From the NCBI GenBank assembly GCA_900469965.1, contig UBZP01000024.1:123255-187254 (forward strand): a stretch of DNA of 64,000 nucleotides, given 5' to 3'. Of the stretch, positions 33,694 through 43,848 are shown one piece after another. This stretch comes from Hyphomicrobiales bacterium (GTDB lineage: Bacteria; Pseudomonadota; Alphaproteobacteria; Rhizobiales; Rhizobiaceae). The notes beneath the pieces were generated by a model, which saw only the letters and a list, made by a program, of their open reading frames with translations, was not told where the DNA came from and ran no database searches. How positions within the stretch are numbered: position 1 is the first letter of the stretch; each line of letters begins with the position of its first letter. The position numbers were made by a program, and so were the translations under genes.

Positions 33694-35775
33694 ATGGACG
33701 ACAACAACGATCTCTTCGCCAATATCGACAGCACACAGAAAACCGCCCCCGCGGCAGCGGAGCCGCGCCCCGCGCCTGCGGCTCAGGTAGCCGCCGCGCC
33801 CGCAGCCCCAGTCGCGCCGCGCCCGGCGCCGCCGGCCGGCGACGGCGGCAGCTACGACGCCTCGGCGATCCGGGTGCTCGAGGGGCTGGAGCCGGTGCGC
33901 ATGCGGCCGGGCATGTATATCGGCGGCACCGACGAGAAGGCCCTGCACCACCTCTTCGCCGAAGTCATCGACAACTCGATGGACGAGGCCGTCGCCGGCC
34001 ACGCCAACTTCATCGAGGTCTCGCTCGACGCCGAGGGCTTCCTGACGGTGACCGACAACGGCCGCGGCATTCCGGTCGAGAACCATCCGCAGATGCCGGG
34101 CAAGTCGACGCTCGAGGTGATCCTGACGGTGCTGCACGCCGGCGGCAAGTTCGACGGCAAGGCCTACGAGACCTCGGGCGGCCTGCACGGCGTCGGTGTT
34201 TCCGTCGTCAACGCGCTCTCCGATCATCTCGAGGTCGAGGTCGCGCGCAACCGCAAACTCTACCGCCAGTGCTTCTCCCGCGGCGTGCCGCAAGGTCCGC
34301 TGGAGGAGGTCGGCGACGTCCAGAACCGCCGCGGCACCCGGGTGCGCTTCCACCCGGATCCGGAGATCTTCGGGCCGCACGCCCATTTCGACCCGGCCCG
34401 CGTCTTCCGCATGGCCCGCTCCAAGGCCTATCTCTTCGGCGGCGTCGAGATCCGCTGGAGCTGCGACCCGGCGCTTCTCGTGGAGGGCTCGGAGACGCCG
34501 GAGAAGGCCGTCTTCCATTTCCCCGGCGGCCTGAAGGACTATCTGCAGGCCACGCTCGGCAAGGAACACACCGTCACCCGCGAGATCTTCGCCGGCAAGA
34601 CGGAGAAATCCGGCGGCCACGGCGCGCTGGAATGGGCCGTCACCTGGTATGGCGGCGATTCGATGATCCATTCCTACTGCAACACCATCCCGACGGCCGA
34701 CGGCGGCACCCATGAGGCGGGCCTGCGCATCGCGCTGACCAAGGGCCTGAAGAACTATGCCGAGCTGACGCAGAACAAGCGGGCGGCGATCGTGACGACC
34801 GACGACGTGATGATCTCCGCCGTCGGCATGCTGTCGGTCTTCATCCGCGAGCCCGAGTTCGTCGGACAGACCAAGGACAAGCTCGCCACCGTCGAGGCCC
34901 AGCGCATCGTCGAGAACGCGCTCCGCGATCCCTTCGACCACTACCTCGCCGACAATCCGGCAGAAGCGGCCAAGCTGCTCGACTGGGTGATCGAGCGGGC
35001 CGAGGAGCGCGTCCGCCGCCGCAAGGAAAAGGAAGTCAACCGCAAGACCGCGGTGCGCAAGCTGCGCCTGCCCGGCAAGCTCGCCGACTGCTCGCAGAAT
35101 TCCGCCGACGGCGCCGAGCTCTTCATCGTCGAGGGCGATTCGGCCGGCGGCTCGGCCAAGCAGGCGCGCAACCGCGCCAACCAGGCGATCCTGCCGCTGC
35201 GCGGCAAGATCCTCAACGTCGCCAGCGCCGGCCGCGAGAAGCTCGGCGCCAACCAGCAGCTCGCCGACCTGATCCAGGCGCTCGGCTGCGGCACGCGCTC
35301 GAAGTATCGCGAGGAGGACCTGCGCTACGAGCGCGTCATCGTGATGACCGACGCCGACGTCGACGGCGCCCATATCGCCTCGCTGCTGATCACCTTCTTC
35401 TACCAGGAGATGCCCGAGCTGATCCGCGGCGGCCACCTCTATCTCGCCGTGCCGCCGCTCTACCGCATCAGCCAGGGCGCGAAGGTCGCCTATGCGCGCG
35501 ACGACGCCCACCGCGAGCAACTGATGCGCACGGAGTTTTCCGGCCGCGGCAAGGTGGAGATCGGCCGCTTCAAGGGCCTCGGCGAGATGCTGCCGGCGCA
35601 GCTGAAGGAAACGACGATGGACCCGAAGAAGCGAACGCTGCTGAAGGTGGCGATCGACGACGTCGATTTCGAAGGCACGCGCGATGCGGTCGACAATCTG
35701 ATGGGCACCAAGGCCGATGCGCGCTTCCGCTTCATTCAGGAGCGCGCCGTCTTCGCCGAGAACCTCGACATCTGA
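33694..35775 (+). CDS. parE: DNA topoisomerase IV subunit B
   Basis: ATPase subunit of the chromosome-decatenating topoisomerase, 693 residues. GHKL ATPase motifs EVIDNSMDEA, DNGRGIPV and SGGLHGVGVSVVNALS; Toprim motifs IVEGDSAGGSAKQARNR and DADVDGAHI; QAILPLRGKILNV. The sequence ends with the short C-terminal form and lacks the GyrB-specific insertion. An Ala/Pro-rich segment of about 45 residues precedes the ATPase domain; similar leaders occur in rhizobial ParE. The partner parC is not in this window. Confidence 0.95.
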   Translation: MDDNNDLFANIDSTQKTAPAAAEPRPAPAAQVAAAPAAPVAPRPAPPAGDGGSYDASAIRVLEGLEPVRMRPGMYIGGTDEKALHHLFAEVIDNSMDEAVAGHANFIEVSLDAEGFLTVTDNGRGIPVENHPQMPGKSTLEVILTVLHAGGKFDGKAYETSGGLHGVGVSVVNALSDHLEVEVARNRKLYRQCFSRGVPQGPLEEVGDVQNRRGTRVRFHPDPEIFGPHAHFDPARVFRMARSKAYLFGGVEIRWSCDPALLVEGSETPEKAVFHFPGGLKDYLQATLGKEHTVTREIFAGKTEKSGGHGALEWAVTWYGGDSMIHSYCNTIPTADGGTHEAGLRIALTKGLKNYAELTQNKRAAIVTTDDVMISAVGMLSVFIREPEFVGQTKDKLATVEAQRIVENALRDPFDHYLADNPAEAAKLLDWVIERAEERVRRRKEKEVNRKTAVRKLRLPGKLADCSQNSADGAELFIVEGDSAGGSAKQARNRANQAILPLRGKILNVASAGREKLGANQQLADLIQALGCGTRSKYREEDLRYERVIVMTDADVDGAHIASLLITFFYQEMPELIRGGHLYLAVPPLYRISQGAKVAYARDDAHREQLMRTEFSGRGKVEIGRFKGLGEMLPAQLKETTMDPKKRTLLKVAIDDVDFEGTRDAVDNLMGTKADARFRFIQERAVFAENLDI

Positions 35776-35908
35776 TTGCAGGATTTCGCGCCACAATTCC
35801 GTGACATTGGCCCCGTCTAAGGGCGTCACCGGCGCGGTTCTTGCGCCGGTGGCAAACAATTCCAGGGATCGGCCCGGACCGTCCCGCTGGCAGGAAGGAC
35901 GCGTGCAC

Positions 35909-36379
35909 ATGAAGGCCGCACTCATCGTCATGACGATTCTCGGCTGCGACGACACGGTCACGCAGTGCCACTATATCGACACCGTCGAAAGCACCTGGCA
36001 GTCGGTGGCGCTGTGCGACGCCGAGTCCGAAGCCAAGATGACGCGCTACCAGAACGCCAACTACCCCGTCGTCGTCGCCGTCTGCGAAGACCGGAACGGT
36101 CCGCAGAATGTCGAGGCGCAGCAGGCGGCCACGCCTCCGGCGGGGGCTGAGGCGGGCGCCCTTCCCGCTCCGGCGGACCAGGCCGCCGTCCCCGCCCCGC
36201 CCGAAGCCCCGGCGCCGGCAGCGTCCGCCACGAAGGCGGACGGCATCACCGTTCGCACGATCGCCATGCTCAAGCGCAACCTGCCCGACCGGGCCGCCAT
36301 TCGCGACACGGTGACGAAGCCGTTCCGCTACGCGGAAAACGGCTACAGCTGGGTGGTGCGGAAGTTCGTGGCCGAGTGA
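35909..36379 (+). CDS. Conserved hypothetical protein, Ala/Pro-rich linker
   Basis: A 156-residue protein of unknown function. Residues 1-60 (MKAALIVMTILGCDDTVTQCHYIDTV and on) contain four Cys and a short hydrophobic N-terminus; residues about 65-110 are an Ala/Pro-rich linker; the C-terminal 50 are basic and amphipathic (AMLKRNLPDRAAIRD). AGGAAGGA lies 8-10 bases before the ATG; an in-frame GTG two codons upstream is the alternative start. The N-terminus resembles a weak signal segment, but export is uncertain. Confidence 0.7.
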   Translation: MKAALIVMTILGCDDTVTQCHYIDTVESTWQSVALCDAESEAKMTRYQNANYPVVVAVCEDRNGPQNVEAQQAATPPAGAEAGALPAPADQAAVPAPPEAPAPAASATKADGITVRTIAMLKRNLPDRAAIRDTVTKPFRYAENGYSWVVRKFVAE

Positions 36380-36549
36380 TAGTCGCCCCGGCAAGGACGG
36401 CTCCCCATGCCGGCGCTTCTTCTTCTCACAAGAGGCGGGAACAGTCCTGAGACTGGCGCGTCGCGAACCGTCGGATTCGCTCCCCGCGCCTAAAATTTCG
36501 TTCTCGTGGCATTTTCGCTAAGCCGCTGTGCGCTCTCGCGCGGCATGCC

Positions 36550-37677
36550 TCAGGCTGCGTCCTGTGCCGCAAGCAGGGCAAAGCTGCGCGCGGACTGGCG
36601 CTGCTCGGCGATCGCCAGTCCCTCGATCATCTCCAGCAAGGCTGCCGAAGCGGCATCGCGCGCCTCGCGCGTCCGCATCGCAAGCCGTGCCGTCACCGTC
36701 ATTCTGCCGCCGCCGTCGCGTGCGTCCTTCCGCCACAACAGCACCGCCTCGGCAAAGAGCGCGCTGATGTCGCTCCCGAGGCCCGCCGTCTCGAACAGGG
36801 CGCAGATCGCCTGCCGGCGACCGTCGGCCAGGATGGAACGCACCCGCTTCTCGCTCTGCCCGGAGAGATTGACCATCGTGGCGGCGAAGAATGCGATTCG
36901 CCCGGCGCACAGGGCCTGCATGAGAAGCACCGGCGTCAGCCGGCCGCAGACGCGCAAATGCTCGACCAGCCGGTCCAGCTCGCCCGTCTCCAGTTCCGCC
37001 GCAAGTGCGATCGTGGCGACATCGCAGGCCTCGCGCGCAACGCGCTCGATCCGGCCGCCGCCTACGACCGCCTGAATGAGAGCGTCACCGGCAAGCGCCG
37101 CGCCGACCTTCTCGACCAGGGCATGGCGGGCGTCGCTCGGAAGATCGTCCCGCTCCAGAAGACGCGCGCGGATTTCGGCATCGTCCCCGTGGCGCTCGCA
37201 GATCCGCTTGAGGCTGCGCGCGCCGATGCAGGCGCCCTCGTTCTCCAGCAGGGTGAGCGCATCGAAGACGCTTCCGACCTCGATCAAGGCCGCGCAGACG
37301 ACCCGCGACACGCTTGGGCGATGGGCAATCAGCGCACGCGTCATGTCGCTCGCCCTTGCGGCGAGGTCGACGAGGTCGGCATCGGTGAGGACCTGTGAGC
37401 GCAGGATGACCTGGGCGGCGATCTCCGGCTGATCCTCCGACAGCGGCAGGATCACGGCGCGCGGCGCATCGGCATGGTCGGCGATCGCCTCCGCCAAGGC
37501 CAGCCGCACCTTCGGCGCGGGGTCGTCCAGAAGGAAGATCATCGCCATCTCCGCCGCGTGGCGCTCGTCGATGCCGATCGACGCGTTGGCGTAGGCCCGC
37601 GCCAGCGCGCTGGCCGCCCGTGCCCGATCACCGGCCTTGGCGGTTTCCACCCATCGGAGAAAGGCGTTGATGATCAA
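36550..37677 (-). CDS. DUF2336 domain protein
   Basis: A 375-residue, helix-rich protein of the DUF2336 family found mainly in alphaproteobacteria. The N-terminal part (MIINAFLRWVETAKAGDRARAASALARAY) and the HEAT-like helical pairs that follow (EIAAQVILRSQVLTDADLVDLAARASDMTRALIAHRPSVS) fit the family; the molecular role is unknown. The initiator is TTG, supported by GGGG six bases upstream and by relatives that begin at the same point. It is divergent from the CitE-like gene. Confidence 0.82.
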   Translation of the reverse strand: MIINAFLRWVETAKAGDRARAASALARAYANASIGIDERHAAEMAMIFLLDDPAPKVRLALAEAIADHADAPRAVILPLSEDQPEIAAQVILRSQVLTDADLVDLAARASDMTRALIAHRPSVSRVVCAALIEVGSVFDALTLLENEGACIGARSLKRICERHGDDAEIRARLLERDDLPSDARHALVEKVGAALAGDALIQAVVGGGRIERVAREACDVATIALAAELETGELDRLVEHLRVCGRLTPVLLMQALCAGRIAFFAATMVNLSGQSEKRVRSILADGRRQAICALFETAGLGSDISALFAEAVLLWRKDARDGGGRMTVTARLAMRTREARDAASAALLEMIEGLAIAEQRQSARSFALLAAQDAA

Positions 37678-37815
37678 GATGTGCCCCAGAGTCTCGGAGT
37701 TCCTGTGCGATAGGCAAACGCTAGCGGTAAATGGTTTACGTTTGGTTCACCATGTTCCTTAACCCGCGGCCGCCCGCCGGATTGCAGCGCCGCCGCGGCC
37801 GTCCTACAAGAAGCC

Positions 37816-38460
37816 ATGACCGGAAGCCTGCATTCCATCCTCGCATGGACCCCAGACACAGCCGCCGAGGAGATCGCCGCGGCCGATGCCCTCTTCTGCC
37901 CGTCGCCGCTGCCGGCGCCTGTCCCAGGCAACCGCACGATCCTCCTGCCGCCGGACGAAAGCGAGGAAGCGCTTCGCATGGTTGTCCGCCTGCGGCCGAC
38001 CGCGGTCGCACTTCTGAACTGCCGCTCGGGTGCCGATGTCCAGCGGCTGGATGTCCTGCTGTCGGTGGCTGAGGCGGAGGAAGGCCTGGGCCCGGGGACG
38101 ACGGCGATCCTCGCCTGGACCGACGGCCTGCTGCCCGCCCCCTTTGATGCCACAGGCTTCGTCGGAAAATCCGCGCGGCTCTCCGGTCTCGTCTGGGACT
38201 GGCGACCGCTGGCGCGCCTGCTCGGCGCCGAGCGCTGGCAGGATGAGCAAGGCGCCTGGACGGCGGCCTTCGCCGGCGCGCGTTCGATGACGCTGATGGC
38301 GGCAAAGGCAGCCGGGGTTGCCGCCTATGAAGTGGCCGCCGGCGGCAACCACCTTTCGGCCGGCTGCCGCCGCGCCCGCGCGGACGGCTTCGACGGCTGC
38401 GTGGCCGTCGATGCGGGCCAGGTCGCCATCATCAATCAGGCGTATCGATCCGCCCCCTGA
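37816..38460 (+). CDS. CitE-like (HpcH/HpaI) protein, short form
   Basis: A 214-residue protein resembling citrate lyase beta/HpcH-HpaI aldolase family members in its central and C-terminal parts (RPTAVALLNCRSGADVQRLDVLLSVAEAEEGL, GARSMTLMAAKAAGVAAYE, RRARADGFDGCVAVDAGQVAIIN). It is shorter than the usual 280-300 residues, and the N-terminal active-site arginine and glutamate motifs are not evident. It may be a diverged enzyme or a non-catalytic relative; confidence in function is low, in the gene itself good. Confidence 0.7.
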   Translation: MTGSLHSILAWTPDTAAEEIAAADALFCPSPLPAPVPGNRTILLPPDESEEALRMVVRLRPTAVALLNCRSGADVQRLDVLLSVAEAEEGLGPGTTAILAWTDGLLPAPFDATGFVGKSARLSGLVWDWRPLARLLGAERWQDEQGAWTAAFAGARSMTLMAAKAAGVAAYEVAAGGNHLSAGCRRARADGFDGCVAVDAGQVAIINQAYRSAP

Positions 38461-38487
38461 GCGTTCGGGGATGCACGCGACGTGCGG

Positions 38488-39093
38488 CTATCGCCGCTGC
38501 GGCCGCAGCATCTCGAAGACGTCGCCGGCGTCGCAATAGTCCATGTAGCCCATGCGTCCGATCGGCCGCGCCGCCGCCATGTCGAATCGCCCGTCGCGGA
38601 TCGCCGCGTCCTTGATGTGGATGCCGACCACCTGGCCGAACACCACCCAGCTTTCCGAAAGGGTCCCGTCCACGCCGCGCGGCCGCATCACCTCGGTCAT
38701 CCGGCATTCGAGCGCCGCATGCGCCTCGGCGACGAACGGCGCGTCGACGAGATGCGCCTGTTGCGGCGTCAGCCCGGCCAGCTCGAACTCGCTCTCCTCG
38801 TAAGGTGCCGTCAGCGAGGTCATGTTCATCTGTTCGAGGACGTTGCGCCCGACGAAGCTGCAGGTGAACGCCCCCGTCTCCTCGATGTTGCGCACGCTGT
38901 CCTTGTGGCCGCTGGACGAGAACATCACGAGCTTCGGCTTGTCGCTGACCGCGTTGAAGAAGGAATAGGGCGCGAGATTGTGGATACCGCCCGCCCCCTT
39001 CGTTCCGATCCAGCCGATCGGGCGCGGCGAGACGATGGCCTTGAACGGATCGTGGGCCAGTCCATGCGCGTTGGCAGCGGTATCGTAGAACAT
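38488..39093 (-). CDS. Flavin reductase family protein
   Basis: A 201-residue protein of the flavin-reductase-like FMN-binding family: KAIVSPRPIGWIGTKGAGGIHNLAPYSFFNAVSDKPKLVMFSSSGHKDSVRNI is the characteristic N-terminal half. Such proteins either supply reduced flavin to a monooxygenase or act as simple FMN oxidoreductases. It starts 10 bp after the nitroreductase stop on the same strand, so the two flavoproteins are probably an operon. Confidence 0.88.
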   Translation of the reverse strand: MFYDTAANAHGLAHDPFKAIVSPRPIGWIGTKGAGGIHNLAPYSFFNAVSDKPKLVMFSSSGHKDSVRNIEETGAFTCSFVGRNVLEQMNMTSLTAPYEESEFELAGLTPQQAHLVDAPFVAEAHAALECRMTEVMRPRGVDGTLSESWVVFGQVVGIHIKDAAIRDGRFDMAAARPIGRMGYMDYCDAGDVFEMLRPQRR

Positions 39094-39103
39094 CGCGCCG
39101 TCC

Positions 39104-39688
39104 TCAAGCCTCTTCGCCGACCCAGGAGACGATCTCCTTCAGGTCCGGCCGCGGCCGTTCCGTCGGCGGCACCATGGCCGTCCCGATATGGATGAAGCCG
39201 GCCACCTTCTCCCCCGGCTTCACGCCCAGGATCGGATGGGCGCGCTCGTCGAAGGCGAACCATTCCGTCAGCCAGTTGGAGGCATAGCCGTGCGCGTTCG
39301 CCGCCATCAGCAGATTCAGGCAGACGGCGCCAGCCGACATCAGCTGCTCCCACTCGGGGATCTTGATGTGCGGGGCCGCCGTGCTCACCACCGCGACCAC
39401 CACCGGGGCGCGCGTCAGCCGCGTGTTCTCCACCGTGACCATCTCCGCCGAAAGATCCGGCTTGTCGGCCAGCGCGATCTTCGCCAGCTCGGCGCTGATT
39501 CGCTCCCGCTCCCTGCCCCGGTAGACGATGAAGCGCCAGGGCGCGAGCTTGCCATGGTCCGGCACGCGCGAGGCGAGCCTGAGCATCTGTTCGATTTCCA
39601 CCTGACCGGGGCCGGGAGCGCCCATCTGGAAGGCCGGAATGGAACGGCGGTTGGAAAGATAGTCGATAAGCTTGATATCAGTTTTCAT
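39104..39688 (-). CDS. Nitroreductase family protein
   Basis: A 194-residue FMN oxidoreductase of the nitroreductase (NfnB/YdjA) fold: [14 protein letters not shown] at the start, [20 protein letters not shown] (FMN-binding), [25 protein letters not shown] and [15 protein letters not shown] at the end. The short length fits the YdjA-like group. Substrate unknown; redox of quinones or nitroaromatics is typical. Co-oriented with and just upstream of the flavin reductase gene. Confidence 0.9.
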   Translation of the reverse strand: MKTDIKLIDYLSNRRSIPAFQMGAPGPGQVEIEQMLRLASRVPDHGKLAPWRFIVYRGRERERISAELAKIALADKPDLSAEMVTVENTRLTRAPVVVAVVSTAAPHIKIPEWEQLMSAGAVCLNLLMAANAHGYASNWLTEWFAFDERAHPILGVKPGEKVAGFIHIGTAMVPPTERPRPDLKEIVSWVGEEA

Positions 39689-39789
39689 CAGGCGGAAGTT
39701 CCACTAACGTGCGGCCATCGATCGGCCATGAAAATGCCATTTGCCGGGCATTGAAGTGGAACCAACGATAAAGGAAGTCAACCTTCACC

Positions 39790-40779
39790 ATGCCCAGCCG
39801 CAGCATTTCCGCCCTGTCCCGGATCGCCTGTCTCTGTGCGGCGTTGTGCGCGGCATTTCCGGCATGGGCGCAGGATACGCTGGACAGCTTCTCGCAGATT
39901 ACGACGCCGAAGAAGAGCGGCAAGCTCACCTCCTTCAACCCGCTCGTCACCGGCGAGGCGGAGCCGAAGAATCTGCGCGACATCATCTGTGAGGCGTTGC
40001 TGACCAAGGACGGCAAGCCGATGAAGCACGGGCTGAGCTGGCGCGTCTTCTCGCCCATTCCCGACGCCGACGGCAAGCTGCCGCTGCTGGCCTCCTCCGA
40101 GGGCGGCTCGGCAGCCTTCCAGCTCGTTCCCGGCGAATATTTCGTCAATGTCGCGTTCGGCCGCGCCGCCGCGACCAAAAAGCTCTTGGTGCCCGAAACC
40201 GGTCCTGTGGAGACCCAGGTGATGGTGCTCGATGCCGGCGGCATCATGCTCAATGCCGTCTCCGGCTCGGACGTCCGCATTCCGCCGAACGAGCTGACCT
40301 TCTCGATCTATTCCTCTGAGGTCGGCGAGGACGGCGAGCGCAGCCTCGTCGTGCCCAACGTGAAGGCCAATACCGTGGTCCGGCTCAATGCCGGCACTTA
40401 CCATGTCGTCTCCGACTACGGCACCGTCAATGCCGTGATTCGCGCCGACATCCAGGTCGAGGCCGGCAAGCTGATCGAGGCGACGATCCAGCACCGCGCG
40501 GCGAAACTCACCTTGAAGCTCGTCTCCGAGGAAGGCGGCGAAGCGATCGCCGACACCGCATGGTCGATCCTGACCTCTTCGGGCGACGTCGTCAGCGAGA
40601 GCGTCGGCGCCTTTCCCACGCTCGTGCTGGCGGAAGGCCAGTATACGGCCGTGGCGCGCAACAAGAACAAGATCTACCAGCGCGACTTCACCGTGACCGC
40701 CGGCCAGAACACCGACGTCGAGGTGCTGCTGACCGAGACGCCGGACCAGCAGGCGCAGATCGGCACCGAAGCCGATTGA
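39790..40779 (+). CDS. Exported beta-rich protein of unknown function
   Basis: A 329-residue protein with a clear signal peptide (SRIACLCAALCAAFPAWAQ, cleavage after AWA near residue 27). The mature part is beta-strand rich and seems to contain three or four related modules of 60-90 residues, each with a G-x-Y-x-V ending (VPGEYFVNVAFG, NAGTYHVVSDYG, AEGQYTAVARNK), reminiscent of carboxypeptidase-regulatory or CNA-B-like sandwiches. I do not recognise a named family. Probably periplasmic. Confidence 0.8.
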   Translation: MPSRSISALSRIACLCAALCAAFPAWAQDTLDSFSQITTPKKSGKLTSFNPLVTGEAEPKNLRDIICEALLTKDGKPMKHGLSWRVFSPIPDADGKLPLLASSEGGSAAFQLVPGEYFVNVAFGRAAATKKLLVPETGPVETQVMVLDAGGIMLNAVSGSDVRIPPNELTFSIYSSEVGEDGERSLVVPNVKANTVVRLNAGTYHVVSDYGTVNAVIRADIQVEAGKLIEATIQHRAAKLTLKLVSEEGGEAIADTAWSILTSSGDVVSESVGAFPTLVLAEGQYTAVARNKNKIYQRDFTVTAGQNTDVEVLLTETPDQQAQIGTEAD

Positions 40780-40812
40780 TCGCCCGGCGTATCCTCGACC
40801 AGTTCTCTCCGG

Positions 40813-41658
40813 TCAACCCGCCCGCTTGAACCGCACCCGCCGCGGCGGCTGCATCGCGAACACCGCCTCGTAGATCCTGCCGAGCAGGTCCTTGCGGTCC
40901 GGAATGGAACCCAGCTCGTCCCAGCCGATCATCGCGCCGACCCGTGCCGAGATCGTCGACCCGGACAGCTGCTTGAACTCGCGGATCAGCAGCGACAGCC
41001 GGAGTGTCAGCGAGATCTTGCTGGCGATGTGGAACAGCGCCCCGTTCTGGCCGTCGAAATAGATCGGCAGGACGTTGGCCTGCGCGGCCTGGATCAGCTT
41101 GGCCGGGAAGATCTTCCACGGCAGGTCCTCGGCACGCCCGAAGCCGCGCTTTGCGGTCGCCACCCCGCCGGCGGGAAAGACGATGATCGTGACACCTTCC
41201 TTCAGGAGCCGCACCGCCTCGTGCCGGGTGCGCATGTTGATCGCAAGCGCCTCCTTCGTCTCCTCGAAGGAGACCGGCAGCGAATAGGGCTCCATCTCCG
41301 GCACCTTCAAGAGGTCCTTGTGGATCATCACCCGGAAGGGCCGGCCGAGCTGTTCGGCCAGCGCCAGGACGGCAATGCCGTCGCCGATGCCGAAGGGATG
41401 GTTGGCGACGATGACGAGCGGCGCGTCCGGCAGTTCGCGCGGCGGCCAGTTGCCCGCCACCTCCATCTTCACGTCGATGATGTCGAGCATCTCGCCGAAG
41501 ATGCGTTCGCTGGTGCCGACGCTTTCGGCCCGCCAGCGCTCGTAGAGCGCGGCATAGCGGTTGCGCCCCGAAAGTCCCTCGATCGAACGGATGAACCAGC
41601 GCTTCAGCCGCGGGTCGTTTTCATTGGCGTAGGACAGTTCCTTGAACCGCACCGGCAT
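40813..41658 (-). CDS. Lysophospholipid acyltransferase family protein
   Basis: A 281-residue acyltransferase of the OlsA/PlsC-like superfamily. The catalytic NHX4D motif is NHPFGIGD. The second motif is FPAGGVAT in place of FPEGTR, as in the GPAT-like group near ornithine-lipid OlsA proteins. The acceptor (lyso-ornithine lipid, lysophosphatidate or other) cannot be settled. The ATG MPVRFKEL is chosen from family N-termini; a GTG three codons upstream is possible. It lies alone, downstream of thrS. Confidence 0.82.
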   Translation of the reverse strand: MPVRFKELSYANENDPRLKRWFIRSIEGLSGRNRYAALYERWRAESVGTSERIFGEMLDIIDVKMEVAGNWPPRELPDAPLVIVANHPFGIGDGIAVLALAEQLGRPFRVMIHKDLLKVPEMEPYSLPVSFEETKEALAINMRTRHEAVRLLKEGVTIIVFPAGGVATAKRGFGRAEDLPWKIFPAKLIQAAQANVLPIYFDGQNGALFHIASKISLTLRLSLLIREFKQLSGSTISARVGAMIGWDELGSIPDRKDLLGRIYEAVFAMQPPRRVRFKRAG

Positions 41659-41761
41659 CCCCTGCACTTCACATTTGCGAACAGTCTACGACAGTTTTGT
41701 TGCATTCGTCTGACAGAGGCCGGGTGCGAGGAGCGCGAATACGCCCCTCGCGACAACCTCC

Positions 41762-43765
41762 TCAGGCCGCAGCGCGCGCCAACGCCTTGCGCTTGACGTC
41801 CGGCGGCGTCGCCTCGTCGATCAGCGTCGCCATCGCCTCGTCAAGCGACATCGCCGTCTGGTTCTGCGAACCGAGTCTGCGGATGTTGACGGAGCGTTCC
41901 TCCGCCTCGCGTTTGCCGCAGACGATGATCACCGGCACCTTGGTCACCGAATGCTCGCGGACCTTGTAGTTGATCTTCTCGTTGCGGAGATCGGTCTCGA
42001 CCGTCAGCCCGGCATCGCGCAGCTTTTCGGCCACCTCGCGGGCATAGTCGTCGGCCTCCGAGGTGATCGTCGCGACGACGACCTGCAGCGGCGAGATCCA
42101 CAGCGGCATGTGGCCGGCGAAGTTCTCGATCAGGATGCCGAGGAAGCGCTCCATCGAGCCGCAGACGGCGCGGTGGATCATCACCGGCTGGCGCTTTTCC
42201 GACGCCTGGTCGATGTAGAAGGCGCCGAAGCGCTCCGGCAGGTTGAAATCGACCTGCGTCGTGCCGCACTGCCATTCGCGGCCGATCGCGTCCTTCAGCG
42301 TGTATTCGAACTTCGGCCCGTAGAACGCGCCCTCGCCCGGCAGGATGCCGGTCTTGATCTTGCCGCCGGACTGCGCCTCGATCTGCTTCAGGACGTCCGT
42401 CATCACGCTTTCGGCGCGGTCCCAGAGCTCGTCCGAGCCGACGCGCTTGTCGGGACGGGTGGACAGCTTGACGACGACCTCGGTGAAGCCGAAGTCCTCG
42501 TAGACCGACAGGATCAGGTCGTTGATGCGCAGGCATTCCGCCGCCATCTGCTCGTCGGTGCAGAACACGTGCGCGTCGTCCTGGGTGAAGCCGCGCACGC
42601 GCATCAGCCCGTGCAGCGCGCCGGACGGCTCGTAGCGATGGACGTTGCCAAATTCTGCAAGCCGCACCGGCAGTTCACGGTAGGACTTCAAGCCATGCTT
42701 GAAGATCTGCACGTGCCCCGGGCAGTTCATCGGCTTCAGCGCGAAGACGCGGTCGTCGTCGGTGTCGTCGCCGGCGACCGTCACCTTGAACATGTTGTCG
42801 CGGTACCAGCCCCAATGCCCCGAGGTTTCCCAAAGCGACTTGTCGAGCACCTGCGGCGCATTGACCTCCTGGTAGGTGTTGGCGAGACGGCGGCGCATGT
42901 AGGCGACCAGCGTCTGGAACATCCGCCAGCCCTTGCCGTGCCAGAAGACGACGCCCGGCCCTTCCTCCTGGAAATGGAACAGGTCCATCTCGCGGCCGAG
43001 GCGGCGATGGTCGCGCTTCTCGGCCTCGGCGAGGATGTTCAGGTAGGTGTCGAGCTCCTCCTGGGTGTGCCAGGCGGTGCCGTAGATGCGGGTCAGCATC
43101 GGGTTGTTCGAATCGCCGCGCCAGTAGGCGCCGGCCACCTTCATCAGCTTGAAGGCCGTGCCGATCTGCCCGGTCGAGGCCATGTGCGGCCCGCGGCAGA
43201 GGTCGAACCAGTCGCCCTGGTAGTAGATCTTCAGGTCCTGGCCTTCCGGGATGGCATCGACGAGTTCGACCTTGTAGCTCTCGCCCTTGCCGGCGAAGAC
43301 CTCGCGCGCCTTCTCGCGCGACCAGATCTCCTTGGTGAACGGCTTGTTGCGCTGGATGATCTCCTTCATCCGCTTTTCGATCTTCGGCAGATCGTCGGGC
43401 GTGAACGGCCAGTCCTCGCCGCTCTCGGGATGGATGCGCTTGAAGTCGTAGTAGAAGCCGTTCTCGATCACCGGACCGATCGTCACCTGCGTCCCCGGCC
43501 ACAGCTCCTGCACGGCCTCGGCCATCACGTGCGCCGCATCGTGCCGGATCAGTTCCAGCGAGCGCGGGTCGTCGCGGGTGACGATCTCCAGCCGGCCGCT
43601 CGAGACCGGGTCGGAAAGGTCGCGCAGCTCGCCGTCGAGCGCGATCGCCACGGCCTTCTTGGCCAGCGACTTCGAGATCGCCTCGGCGACGTCGCGCCCG
43701 GTCGAACCGGCGGGATAGTCGCGGACGGAACCATCGGGAAAGGTGAGGGAAACGGCATTCGACAT
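41762..43765 (-). CDS. thrS: Threonyl-tRNA synthetase
   Basis: Class II synthetase of 667 residues. Domains in order: TGS (1-65, [18 protein letters not shown]), editing domain with [17 protein letters not shown], catalytic domain with zinc ligand Cys in [12 protein letters not shown], motif 2 [28 protein letters not shown] and motif 3 [14 protein letters not shown], then the anticodon-binding domain. Complete and standard in length. No T-box or attenuator is visible in the 83-bp upstream gap. Confidence 0.98.
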   Translation of the reverse strand: MSNAVSLTFPDGSVRDYPAGSTGRDVAEAISKSLAKKAVAIALDGELRDLSDPVSSGRLEIVTRDDPRSLELIRHDAAHVMAEAVQELWPGTQVTIGPVIENGFYYDFKRIHPESGEDWPFTPDDLPKIEKRMKEIIQRNKPFTKEIWSREKAREVFAGKGESYKVELVDAIPEGQDLKIYYQGDWFDLCRGPHMASTGQIGTAFKLMKVAGAYWRGDSNNPMLTRIYGTAWHTQEELDTYLNILAEAEKRDHRRLGREMDLFHFQEEGPGVVFWHGKGWRMFQTLVAYMRRRLANTYQEVNAPQVLDKSLWETSGHWGWYRDNMFKVTVAGDDTDDDRVFALKPMNCPGHVQIFKHGLKSYRELPVRLAEFGNVHRYEPSGALHGLMRVRGFTQDDAHVFCTDEQMAAECLRINDLILSVYEDFGFTEVVVKLSTRPDKRVGSDELWDRAESVMTDVLKQIEAQSGGKIKTGILPGEGAFYGPKFEYTLKDAIGREWQCGTTQVDFNLPERFGAFYIDQASEKRQPVMIHRAVCGSMERFLGILIENFAGHMPLWISPLQVVVATITSEADDYAREVAEKLRDAGLTVETDLRNEKINYKVREHSVTKVPVIIVCGKREAEERSVNIRRLGSQNQTAMSLDEAMATLIDEATPPDVKRKALARAAA

Positions 43766-43848
43766 GATGAACTCCTATCCAGTCCCGCCAACGAATGCGG
43801 GTGGTCGAAATGTGATGACCAGTCGGGGTGATTGATCCGGTCGCCTGA

